Assembly (NCBI GenBank): GCA_015055655.1
Contig: SVHW01000001.1
Coordinates: forward strand, 79,465-143,464
Length of the DNA: 64,000 nt
From: Clostridiales bacterium
GTDB lineage: Bacteria > Bacillota > Clostridia > Christensenellales > Borkfalkiaceae
Direction: 5' to 3'
The notes under the pieces are model-generated. The model had not been told where the DNA came from. It searched no databases and worked only from the letters and a program-made list of their open reading frames with translations. This document shows, piece after piece, positions 35,029 through 42,825 of the stretch (the first letter of the stretch is position 1; every line of letters starts with the position of its first letter). The position numbers and the translations under genes were made by a program.

Positions 35029-35559
35029 TTATGCTTTTACGGGCTCGGGATATTCCTCACCGAACGTTTCCACCGTAACCTTTTTCATCTTTTGTTCTTC
35101 GTAAGGTCTATCCGACCAATCCGTCTTCGTTTCCGCAATGGAATCTACCGTATCCATACCTTCAATTACTTTGCCAAACGCCGCGTATTGCCCGTCGAGA
35201 TAATCCGCCTCGTCGTGCATCACGAAAAACTGCGAACCAGCCGAATCGGGATGTTGCGCGCGCGCCATAGACAGCACGCCGCGCACGTGGGAAATATCGT
35301 TTTGCTTAAACCCGTTGATGGCAAATTCCCCTTTAATGCGATACCCAGGCCCGCCAGTACCCGTGCCGTTAGGGTCGCCGCCCTGAATCATAAACCCTGC
35401 GATAACGCGATGAAAAATCAACCCGTCGTAATAACCTTTTTTCACCAACGAGATAAAGTTATTGACTGTGTTAGGCGCTTTTTCAGGATATAATTCCGCT
35501 TTAAAAGTTTTGCCGTTTTCCATTTCAAATGTAACGATAGGATTGCTCATAAAAATCAT
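35029..35559 (-). CDS. Peptidyl-prolyl cis-trans isomerase, cyclophilin type
   Basis: Protein-folding isomerase. Core motifs PNTVNNFISLVKKGYYDGLIFHRVIAGFMIQGGDPNGTGTGGPGY and the QFFVMHDEADYLDG strand (given here in part) are those of bacterial PpiB. Cytosolic; no signal peptide. 176 aa. AAGGAG sits very close to ATG 35559, so the in-frame ATG 35550 is an equally good start. It lies between comEB and purB in a tight minus-strand run. Confidence 0.93.
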   Translation of the reverse strand: MIFMSNPIVTFEMENGKTFKAELYPEKAPNTVNNFISLVKKGYYDGLIFHRVIAGFMIQGGDPNGTGTGGPGYRIKGEFAINGFKQNDISHVRGVLSMARAQHPDSAGSQFFVMHDEADYLDGQYAAFGKVIEGMDTVDSIAETKTDWSDRPYEEQKMKKVTVETFGEEYPEPVKA

Positions 35560-35568
35560 ATTCTCCTT

Positions 35569-36027
35569 TTATTCCACGTATTTTTCCACTTTCACGTTTG
35601 CTTCGTCAAAAAGTTGCATAGAAAACTCGTCGGGATATCCCTCTTTATAAACCACGCGAGAAATCCCTGCGTTGATGATAATTTTCGCGCAAATTACACA
35701 CGGCTGATGCGTACAATAAAGCGTAGCGCCGTTAATATTGATGCCGTATTTTGCCGCTTGAATTACGGCGTTTTGCTCTGCGTGTACGGCGTAACAAAGT
35801 TCGTGCCGCGTGCCGCTGGGGATATTGAGTTTACGACGTAAACACTCGCCTTTTTCTTCGCAGCTTTTAATACCTGCAGGCGCGCCGTTATAACCCGTCG
35901 CCATTACGCGTTTGTCCTTGACGATAACCGCACCGACGTGACGGTTTTCCTGATAACAGCTAGACCAAGTAGCCACCGTTTCCGTAAGTTGCATAAAACG
36001 TTTATCCCATTTATCCATCATAGCCAT
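35569..36027 (-). CDS. comEB: dCMP deaminase (ComEB family)
   Basis: Zinc deaminase converting dCMP to dUMP for dTMP synthesis. Zinc/catalytic motif YAVHAEQNAVIQAA (HAE) and the second site HQPCVICAKIIINAGI (PCxxC). GYNGAPAG near residue 45 is typical. Start ATG 36027 has AAAAGGAG at good spacing; an upstream in-frame codon at 36102 would add a non-homologous stretch. It heads the minus-strand run comEB-ppi-purB-cassette and has its own promoter, divergent from groESL. Confidence 0.93.
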   Translation of the reverse strand: MAMMDKWDKRFMQLTETVATWSSCYQENRHVGAVIVKDKRVMATGYNGAPAGIKSCEEKGECLRRKLNIPSGTRHELCYAVHAEQNAVIQAAKYGININGATLYCTHQPCVICAKIIINAGISRVVYKEGYPDEFSMQLFDEANVKVEKYVE

Positions 36028-36063
36028 AAAAACACTCCTTTTTGACCTATTCAACCAAGTTTC

Positions 36064-36092
36064 ATTATAACACACTTTTTGTCGAAAATCAA
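36064..36092 (-). promoter_or_regulatory. comEB promoter
   Basis: -35 TTGATT (36087-36092), -10 TATAAT (36064-36069), 17-bp spacer, 37 bp upstream of ATG 36027. Probably drives comEB through the exporter cassette. Confidence 0.65.
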
Positions 36093-36111
36093 TGCTTTCC
36101 AAAGGAATTTT

Positions 36112-36131
36112 TTCCTAACTTTCGTTAGGAA
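36112..36131. promoter_or_regulatory. 8-bp inverted repeat upstream of groESL
   Basis: TTCCTAAC-TTTC-GTTAGGAA, a perfect dyad between the divergent comEB and groES promoters. It could be an operator; it could also fold as a small hairpin. It is not the CIRCE element bound by HrcA. Confidence 0.45.
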
Positions 36132-36165
36132 TAAAATTTTTTACCAAAAATTCCCTCTTTTGTGT

Positions 36166-36229
36166 TTGACAATCGGCAAAAATAGTTTATAATATAACCG
36201 TATAAAAAATTACGGCGTAGCTTTACGCC
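36166..36229 (+). promoter_or_regulatory. groESL promoter and 5' leader hairpin
   Basis: -35 TTGACA (36166-36171) and -10 TATAAT (36188-36193) with 16-bp spacing. The leader then carries GGCGTA-GCTT-TACGCC (36214-36229), a perfect 6-bp stem near the expected RNA 5' end. No TTAGCACTC-N9-GAGTGCTAA (CIRCE) is present between 36028 and 36248. Confidence 0.7.
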
Positions 36230-36248
36230 AAAAGTAACGGAGGCAACT

Positions 36249-36536
36249 ATGAATATCAAACCTTTATTCGACAAAGTAGTCGTGGAAAGCGTAACGGTAG
36301 AAGAAAAGACGAAAAGCGGCTTTTTTCTCCCCTCGTCCGCGCAAGAAAAACCGCAAACCTGCCAAGTGGTAGCGGTTGGCCCTGGTGGCATTATTGACGG
36401 CAAGGAAGTAAAAATGCAAGTAAAAGTAGGCGACAAAGTGCTTTGCTCTAACTATGCAGGCTCGAACTTTAAAGTAGACGGCAAAGAATTTACGATTATC
36501 AAACAAAGCGATATTCTCGCTATCGTAGAAGACTAA
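36249..36536 (+). CDS. groES: Co-chaperonin GroES
   Basis: Heptameric lid of the GroEL chaperonin. NIKPLFDKVVVESV, the mobile loop region EKTKSGFFLPSSAQEKPQTCQVVAVGPG and DKVLCSNYAGSNFKVDGKEFTII are standard. 95 aa. ACGGAGG precedes ATG 36249. It is 26 bp upstream of groEL. Confidence 0.96.
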   Translation: MNIKPLFDKVVVESVTVEEKTKSGFFLPSSAQEKPQTCQVVAVGPGGIIDGKEVKMQVKVGDKVLCSNYAGSNFKVDGKEFTIIKQSDILAIVED

Positions 36537-36559
36537 TAATATCGGTTTAAGGAGTATAA

Positions 36560-38191
<1,632 letters not shown>

Positions 38192-38209
38192 TTGAACGTT
38201 AAATAGACA

Positions 38210-38246
38210 AACACCTTGCGAAAATTTCGCAAGGTGTTTTCTTTTA
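38210..38246 (+). terminator. groESL terminator
   Basis: Perfect 11-bp stem AACACCTTGCG / CGCAAGGTGTT, 7-nt loop, followed by TTCTTTTATCTTTT. It also lies just beyond the stop of the convergent lipoprotein gene. Confidence 0.85.
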
Positions 38247-38258
38247 TCTTTTAAGTTG

Positions 38259-39581
38259 TTATTCGCCTGTATATCCCCAAACGACGTTTGCGGAACTACC
38301 ATAACCTTTCCAATAACTATCCCAACCGCTGGGCTGGCTTTCCGCCTCACAATATATTGTTGTTAATTTGGTGCAACCACCGAACGCCACATAGCCAATG
38401 CTCGTTACGCTGTCGGGAATTATGATTTCCGTTAAGCTGTCACAAGAAGAGAACGCATAATCACCAATGCTCGTTACGCCGTCGGGGATTACCATACTTC
38501 CCATACGGGCGCACCCGTCAAACGCCATACTCACAATTATTTTCGCATCCTCATGGATTTGATAACTGCTGTAATTATCGTTTACCGTCTCTATCAACGC
38601 ATAATAAGGATTATCTTCGTTTCCTAAATATTTACAATTGCCATACGTATTATAGTTTAATTTATTACAATAAGAGAACGCCTCATAGCCAATACTCGTT
38701 ACGCTGTCAGGAATAACTACGGACGTAATATTGTCTTTTTCATAAAAGGCTTCTGCATAAATATTTTTAACGGGTAAATCGCCATACGTATCAGCAATAA
38801 TCACTTTCGTTGCCGTGCCTTCGTAACCGATTACTTCTGCGTACGCGCCGTCGGCGGAGATATCGTACAACAACCCTTCCGTATCACCAACAGGCGCGTC
38901 GCAAACCGTGCAATATCCGCTGTCGTCCGTCGTATGTTCACCGCTATCTTTCGTCGCGTCACAATCTTTACAATCTATCCAATGGAAGGATTTATTCGTT
39001 GTATATTCCGTTTCCCAATGGTGGCTGGAAACGGGTGTATAATTTTCCGTTTCCACTTTGCCGCATATTTTACACGTTTTCGTATCGTATCCTTGCGAAA
39101 TACAGGTAGGCTCCGTTGTTACGATTTCCCAATCGTGGTCGTCATAATCGCCGTTTTTCCACTCGATTACGTTACAATCTTCGCAAATACGATAGAACAT
39201 ACGTTGTTCACAAGGCACGTCGCCGTCCGTGAAAACTTGCCAATCGCCAAAAGTATGGTCGTTTAATCCCTTCAACCAAGTAAGGAAATCTTCTTCCGTG
39301 CCTTCGTTTCCTTCCTCTAACCAAATTTCGTAAGCCGATTTTCCGTCCAAGCCGTCTTCGCCTTTGTCGCCTTGGTCGCCCTTGTCGCCTTTTAAGAACG
39401 CCAAAAAGTCTGCTTCCGTGCCTTCGTTTCCTGCCCCCAACCAAATTTCGTAGGCAGATTTCCCGTTGTCGCCCTTGTCGCCTTGGTCACCTTTTTCGCC
39501 AGGTTCGCCACAGCCAACCAAGCCAAACGTCGCCACGCCAAGCGTCAACGTCGCCAAAGATATCAACCATTTCTTTTTCAT
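38259..39581 (-). CDS. Surface lipoprotein with collagen-like stretch, twin DFL repeats and BspA-type leucine-rich repeats
   Basis: Predicted secreted lipoprotein of 440 aa. The signal peptide KKKWLISLATLTLGVATFGLVGC ends in a lipobox Cys (shown in part). Residues ~25-35 and 60-75 are collagen-like Gly-x-x (GEKGDQGDKGDNG). Two copies of GKSAYEIWL..GNEGTE..DFL..LKG follow. The middle has three Cys-x2-Cys pairs, suggesting metal-binding or disulfide modules. The C-terminal half is LRR_5/BspA type with VTSIGYEAFSYC-like repeats. Start ATG 39581; the GTG at 39593 overlaps the ribosome-binding site. It is preceded by a structured leader RNA with a terminator. Role unknown, probably surface adhesion or binding. 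Confidence 0.8.
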   Translation of the reverse strand: MKKKWLISLATLTLGVATFGLVGCGEPGEKGDQGDKGDNGKSAYEIWLGAGNEGTEADFLAFLKGDKGDQGDKGEDGLDGKSAYEIWLEEGNEGTEEDFLTWLKGLNDHTFGDWQVFTDGDVPCEQRMFYRICEDCNVIEWKNGDYDDHDWEIVTTEPTCISQGYDTKTCKICGKVETENYTPVSSHHWETEYTTNKSFHWIDCKDCDATKDSGEHTTDDSGYCTVCDAPVGDTEGLLYDISADGAYAEVIGYEGTATKVIIADTYGDLPVKNIYAEAFYEKDNITSVVIPDSVTSIGYEAFSYCNKLNYNTYGNCKYLGNEDNPYYALIETVNDNYSSYQIHEDAKIIVSMAFDGCARMGSMVIPDGVTSIGDYAFSSCDSLTEIIIPDSVTSIGYVAFGGCTKLTTIYCEAESQPSGWDSYWKGYGSSANVVWGYTGE

Positions 39582-39603
39582 AATAAGTACCACTCCTTTT
39601 CAC

Positions 39604-39764
39604 AAAAAAATGTCGCCCGCAAAACGAACGACATCCGTAAAAATGTTCCTTTCGCTTTGCTGCGACACAACTACAAAAATATTTAAGCACCATTTTTATA
39701 ACGCGAAAAGGTACACTTCTACCAAAGAAGTATACATAGCACTTAAATATTCGGTTATGTCGCA
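39604..39764 (-). ncRNA. Structured 5' leader RNA with terminator/antiterminator (candidate riboswitch or attenuator)
   Basis: Transcribed on the minus strand. P1: UGCGACAUAAC (39764-39754) with GUUGUGUCGCA (39671-39661), 11 bp. P2: AAUAUUUAAGUGCUAU (39751-39736) with AUGGUGCUUAAAUAUU (39693-39678), 16 bp. P3: GUAUACUUCU (39735-39726) with AGAAGUGUAC (39720-39711), 10 bp. Antiterminator: GCAAAGCGAA (39660-39651) with UUCGUUUUGC (39628-39619). Terminator: AUGUCGUUCG (39634-39625) with CGGGCGACAU (39619-39610), then seven U, only ~23 nt before the lipoprotein ATG. The last two stems share bases and exclude each other. Several helices need G-U pairs that exist only in this strand's RNA. I do not recognise a known riboswitch class. 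Confidence 0.72.
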
Positions 39765-39769
39765 ATCTT

Positions 39770-39798
39770 ATTTTACCATAAGGCTACAATTTTTGCAA
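39770..39798 (-). promoter_or_regulatory. Promoter of the leader RNA and lipoprotein
   Basis: -35 TTGCAA (39793-39798), -10 TAAAAT (39770-39775), 17-bp spacer. The predicted start, near 39763, coincides with the 5' base of leader stem P1. Confidence 0.65.
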
Positions 39799-39814
39799 GC
39801 ATTTTGAAGAAATA

Positions 39815-39852
39815 AAAACAACTCTTCTTCGCAATTGAAGAAAAGTTGTTTT
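39815..39852 (-). terminator. spo0A terminator
   Basis: AAAACAACT and TTCTTC pair with GAAGAA and AGTTGTTTT (one internal mismatch, loop GCAATT). On the minus strand it exits into TTTTTATTTC. Confidence 0.8.
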
Positions 39853-39857
39853 ATTAT

Positions 39858-40616
39858 TTATACCATACTTTCTAATATCAATTTATCGGCGACAAGCGCC
39901 ATAAACTCGCTATTCGTTGGTTTTTCCGTGCCGAGATATATCCTTGCCCCGAAAATAGCGTTTATCGCTTCAATACGCCCTCTGTTCCACGCCACTTCTA
40001 TTGCGTGACGGATTGCCCTTTCCACTTTGCTTGCCGACGTGGAAAAACGTTTTGCAATAGAGGGATACAGTTCTCTCGTTACTCTATTGATAAGCCCAGG
40101 GCGTTCCATCATCATCTTTATCCCTTCACGCAAATAACCATAGCCTTTAATATGCGGCGGAATACCGATAGATATAAATATTTCACTTATCTTTTCATCT
40201 ACCGTCACCGCTTGACGTTTGGCTATTCCACTATCTTTATGTATCGGCTTTTCCTTTAACTGTTCCCGAAGGCGTTCAATTGCCGTTTCCGCAGAAAACG
40301 GTTTCACTAAATAATACGACGCGCCCTCACGCATAGCGCGCTCTATTAAATCGTCGTTTGCTACGCCCGTCGCTATTATCTTCACGTCCGCCCACGTCTT
40401 CTTCGCCGCACGGATAACCGCGCACCCGTCCGTGCCTTTTAAAAACATACTGACGAGGATTACGTCCGGCTTATTGCTTAACAACGCCTTTATCCCTGCA
40501 TCTCCGTCCTCTCCCGCGTGCAATAATTGAAAGTCTTTGCTCTCCCTTATGACGCTCACCAATTGCTCCAATGTTCCTTGATTCGAATCTAATAAAATTA
40601 CTGAATTCGACCGCAT
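39858..40616 (-). CDS. spo0A: Spo0A-family sporulation regulator lacking the phosphoacceptor Asp
   Basis: The C-terminal DNA-binding domain is unmistakably Spo0A: IGIPPHIKGYGYLREGIKMM, LYPSIAKRFSTSASKVERAI and AIEVAWNRGRIEAINAIFG, ending PTNSEFMALVADKL. The N-terminal receiver keeps D10, T83 and K105, but D11 is Ser and the phosphorylated D56 is Ser (KPDVILVSMFLKG, codon AGT). As read, it cannot be phosphorylated in the usual way. 252 aa, otherwise full length. It is not next to spoIVB, the usual place. It has a SigA promoter with upstream phased repeats and its own terminator. A second, canonical spo0A may exist elsewhere. Confidence 0.9.
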   Translation of the reverse strand: MRSNSVILLDSNQGTLEQLVSVIRESKDFQLLHAGEDGDAGIKALLSNKPDVILVSMFLKGTDGCAVIRAAKKTWADVKIIATGVANDDLIERAMREGASYYLVKPFSAETAIERLREQLKEKPIHKDSGIAKRQAVTVDEKISEIFISIGIPPHIKGYGYLREGIKMMMERPGLINRVTRELYPSIAKRFSTSASKVERAIRHAIEVAWNRGRIEAINAIFGARIYLGTEKPTNSEFMALVADKLILESMV

Positions 40617-40672
40617 AATAAAAATCGCTCCTTTTATAGTTTTTTTTCGCCAATTTTCCCTTGGTGAAATGT

Positions 40673-40701
40673 ATTATACTACAAAATTTGCGATTTGTAA
40701 A
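40673..40701 (-). promoter_or_regulatory. spo0A promoter
   Basis: -35 TTTACA (40696-40701), -10 TATAAT (40673-40678), 17-bp spacer. No SigH-type promoter (AGGA...GAAT) is obvious in the 193-bp gap. Confidence 0.7.
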
Positions 40702-40705
40702 TAGA

Positions 40706-40762
40706 TTTTGTACAATATTTAAAAATTATTTTTCAATATTTTGCATATTTTTGTACAATATT
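40706..40762. repeat. Phased CAATATT repeats upstream of spo0A
   Basis: A 14-bp direct repeat, TTTTGTACAATATT, at 40706-40719 and 40749-40762 (43 bp apart), with a third partial copy, TTTTTCAATATTTT, between. The shared CAATATT lies at 40713, 40734 and 40756, i.e. every 21-22 bp, about two helical turns, starting just upstream of the -35. TTGTACAA is itself palindromic. This looks like a set of regulator sites on one DNA face. Confidence 0.5.
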
Positions 40763-40809
40763 GTAAAATAATCGAGAAATTAGTCGATTTTGCGTACATT
40801 GATAGGAAA

Positions 40810-42384
40810 TTAGGTGGTTTCGTCAATATATTCGTCGTACGTCACCTGTCTATCGTACACTTTGGTATCCTTAATTTCAATGATACGGTTTGCAACGGTG
40901 TTCATCAATTCTTGGTCGTGCGAGGTTAACAGCATACAGCCCTTATAATTGCTCAACCCGTTGTTCAGCGCGGTGATAGATTCCAAATCAAGGTGGTTGG
41001 TCGGTTCGTCAAAGATAAGGAAGTTGCTGCCTTCCAGCATCATTTTTGCCAACATACAACGCACTTTTTCGCCACCTGATAAAACGTGCGCTTTTTTCAA
41101 CGCTTCTTCGCCGGAAAAAAGCATACGGCCAAGCCAACCGCGCAGATATTCTTCGTAATGGTCGGAAGAATATTGCGAAAGCCACTCTACAAGGTTCAAA
41201 TCGCAACCGTTGAAATATTCGTTATTATTTTGCGGGAAATAGGAAACGGAAATCGTTTTGCCCCATTTTACCGTACCGCTATCCGGTTGTTCTTTGCCCG
41301 TTAAAATATCATAGAGCATCGTAAGCGTTGTGCTCTTATCCGCGACAATACCGATTTTTTCGTTTCTTTGAACTGTAAAAGAGAGATTTTTGAAATACCC
41401 CTCTTTGCACAAATCTTCGACGATAAGGATATCGTTGCCGATTTCTTTTTCAAATTTGAAATCGATATACGGGTACTTACGAAGAGAGGGCTTGAAATCG
41501 TTAATCGTGAGTTTTTCAAGTTCTTTCTTTCTAGACGTAGCTTGACGGGATTTGGACGCGTTTGCCGCAAAACGCGCAATAAATTCCTGCAATTCTTTGG
41601 CGCGTTGTTCCGCTTTTTTGTTTTGTTCTTTTTGCTGACGGGCAAGAAGCTGGCTCGTTTGATACCAGAAATCGTAGTTACCGACGTACATATTGATTTT
41701 GCCGAAATCTACGTCGCAGATGTTGGTGCAAACTTTATTTAAAAAGTGTCTGTTGTGCGAAACGATAATAATGGTATTTTCAAAATCCATAAGATAGTTT
41801 TCCAGCCATCTCACCGTCTTAATATCAAGGTTGTTCGTCGGTTCGTCCAATAAAAGCACGTCCGGGTCGCCAAACAACGCTTGGGCAAGCAATACGCGCA
41901 CCTTTTGTTTTGCGTCAAGTTCATTCATTAACGCGTAATGTAAGCTTTCGTCGATTTCAAGCGCGTTGAGCAATTGGCTTGCTTGATATTCTGCGTCGTA
42001 ACCGTTCATTTCCGCAAATTCGCTTTCTAATTCGGCGGCTTTCACCCCGTCTTCTTCCGTGAAATCAGGTTTTGCATACAAGGCGTCTTTTTCGTCCATA
42101 ACCTCGATTAAACGTTTATAACCGAGCATAACGGTACGAAGTACCGTTTCGTTGTCGTACATATTTTGGTTTTGTTGCAAAACGGACATACGCTCGTTTT
42201 TATCTAAAGAAACAAAACCTTTCTGCGGCTCGATTTCGCCGGAAAGCACTTTTAAAAACGTAGATTTGCCTGCGCCGTTTGCGCCAATAATGCCGTAACA
42301 GTTCCCTTTGGTAAACTTCAAATTAACGTCTTCAAAGAGTTTTTTGCTGCCGTATTGCAAAGAAACGCCCGTTACCTGTAACAT
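40810..42384 (-). CDS. ABC-F family ATPase (YbiT/YkpA-like)
   Basis: Cytosolic twin-ATPase protein of the ribosome-acting ABC-F group. ABC1: Walker A IGANGAGKSTFLKVL, Walker B VLLLDEPTNNLDIKTVRWLE. ABC2: signature VLSGGEKVRCMLAKMM, Walker B FLIFDEPTNHLDLESI. The second P-loop is degenerate (GIVADKSTTLTML, no GxxxxGK). A charged linker (EQNKKAEQRAKEL) separates the domains. No membrane segment. 524 aa. It lies upstream of spo0A on the same strand with a separate promoter. Confidence 0.9.
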   Translation of the reverse strand: MLQVTGVSLQYGSKKLFEDVNLKFTKGNCYGIIGANGAGKSTFLKVLSGEIEPQKGFVSLDKNERMSVLQQNQNMYDNETVLRTVMLGYKRLIEVMDEKDALYAKPDFTEEDGVKAAELESEFAEMNGYDAEYQASQLLNALEIDESLHYALMNELDAKQKVRVLLAQALFGDPDVLLLDEPTNNLDIKTVRWLENYLMDFENTIIIVSHNRHFLNKVCTNICDVDFGKINMYVGNYDFWYQTSQLLARQQKEQNKKAEQRAKELQEFIARFAANASKSRQATSRKKELEKLTINDFKPSLRKYPYIDFKFEKEIGNDILIVEDLCKEGYFKNLSFTVQRNEKIGIVADKSTTLTMLYDILTGKEQPDSGTVKWGKTISVSYFPQNNNEYFNGCDLNLVEWLSQYSSDHYEEYLRGWLGRMLFSGEEALKKAHVLSGGEKVRCMLAKMMLEGSNFLIFDEPTNHLDLESITALNNGLSNYKGCMLLTSHDQELMNTVANRIIEIKDTKVYDRQVTYDEYIDETT

Positions 42385-42397
42385 ATTTCACCTCATA

Positions 42398-42443
42398 AAT
42401 TTTCTTTCAAGAAAATTATACCATATAAAATATTTTTAATCAA
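42398..42443 (-). promoter_or_regulatory. ABC-F promoter and start-site palindrome
   Basis: -35 TTGATT (42438-42443), -10 TATAAT (42415-42420), 17-bp spacer. Directly downstream, AATTTTCTTTCAAGAAAATT (42398-42417) is a dyad with 9-bp arms covering the transcription start, possibly an operator or 5' RNA hairpin. Confidence 0.55.
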
Positions 42444-42467
42444 TCGTTTGCGCCGTATAAATAAAGA

Positions 42468-42491
42468 AAAAGTCCCTTAAAAGGGACTTTT
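42468..42491 (-). terminator. acpP terminator
   Basis: AAAAGTCCCTT / AAGGGACTTTT with a 2-nt apparent loop, exiting on the minus strand into TTTTTCTTTATTT. Confidence 0.75.
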
Positions 42492-42506
42492 CTATCAATA
42501 TTTTTC

Positions 42507-42734
42507 TTATTTAACAAGCGCTTCAATCGCACCTGCAACGTCTGCTACCGTGATAAGTTTTTCAACGTCTTCATCGGGAATCATAACCCCGTATTCGTCT
42601 TCCAAACGGCTTAAAAGTTCTACAACGTCTAAGGAATCCGCGCCTAAATCGTCTACGATTTTTGCATCTGCCGTCACTTTTTCAACAGGCATATTCAGCG
42701 CTTCTGCAAGCATTTCTTGAATTTTTTCTAACAT
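42507..42734 (-). CDS. acpP: Acyl carrier protein
   Basis: Carries fatty-acyl intermediates on 4'-phosphopantetheine. The attachment Ser is in DDLGADSLDVVELLSRLEDE; the four-helix length of 75 aa is canonical. Monocistronic: a strong promoter upstream and a terminator downstream. No fatty-acid genes are nearby, which is common for clostridial acpP. Confidence 0.96.
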   Translation of the reverse strand: MLEKIQEMLAEALNMPVEKVTADAKIVDDLGADSLDVVELLSRLEDEYGVMIPDEDVEKLITVADVAGAIEALVK

Positions 42735-42773
42735 ATTAAGTGTTCTCCTTTCGTTAAAAAGTTTTATACCTGT

Positions 42774-42802
42774 ATTGTAATATATTCTATAAAAAATGTC
42801 AA
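42774..42802 (-). promoter_or_regulatory. acpP promoter
   Basis: -35 TTGACA (42797-42802), -10 TACAAT (42774-42779), exact 17-bp spacer; one of the best SigA matches in the window. Confidence 0.75.
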
Positions 42803-42825
42803 GTAAAATTATTACAATTTACGTA

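Noticed and set aside
36028..36248. CIRCE/HrcA operator for groESL
   Set aside because: Neither TTAGCACTC nor GAGTGCTAA, nor a close variant with 9-bp spacing, is present on either strand of the gap.
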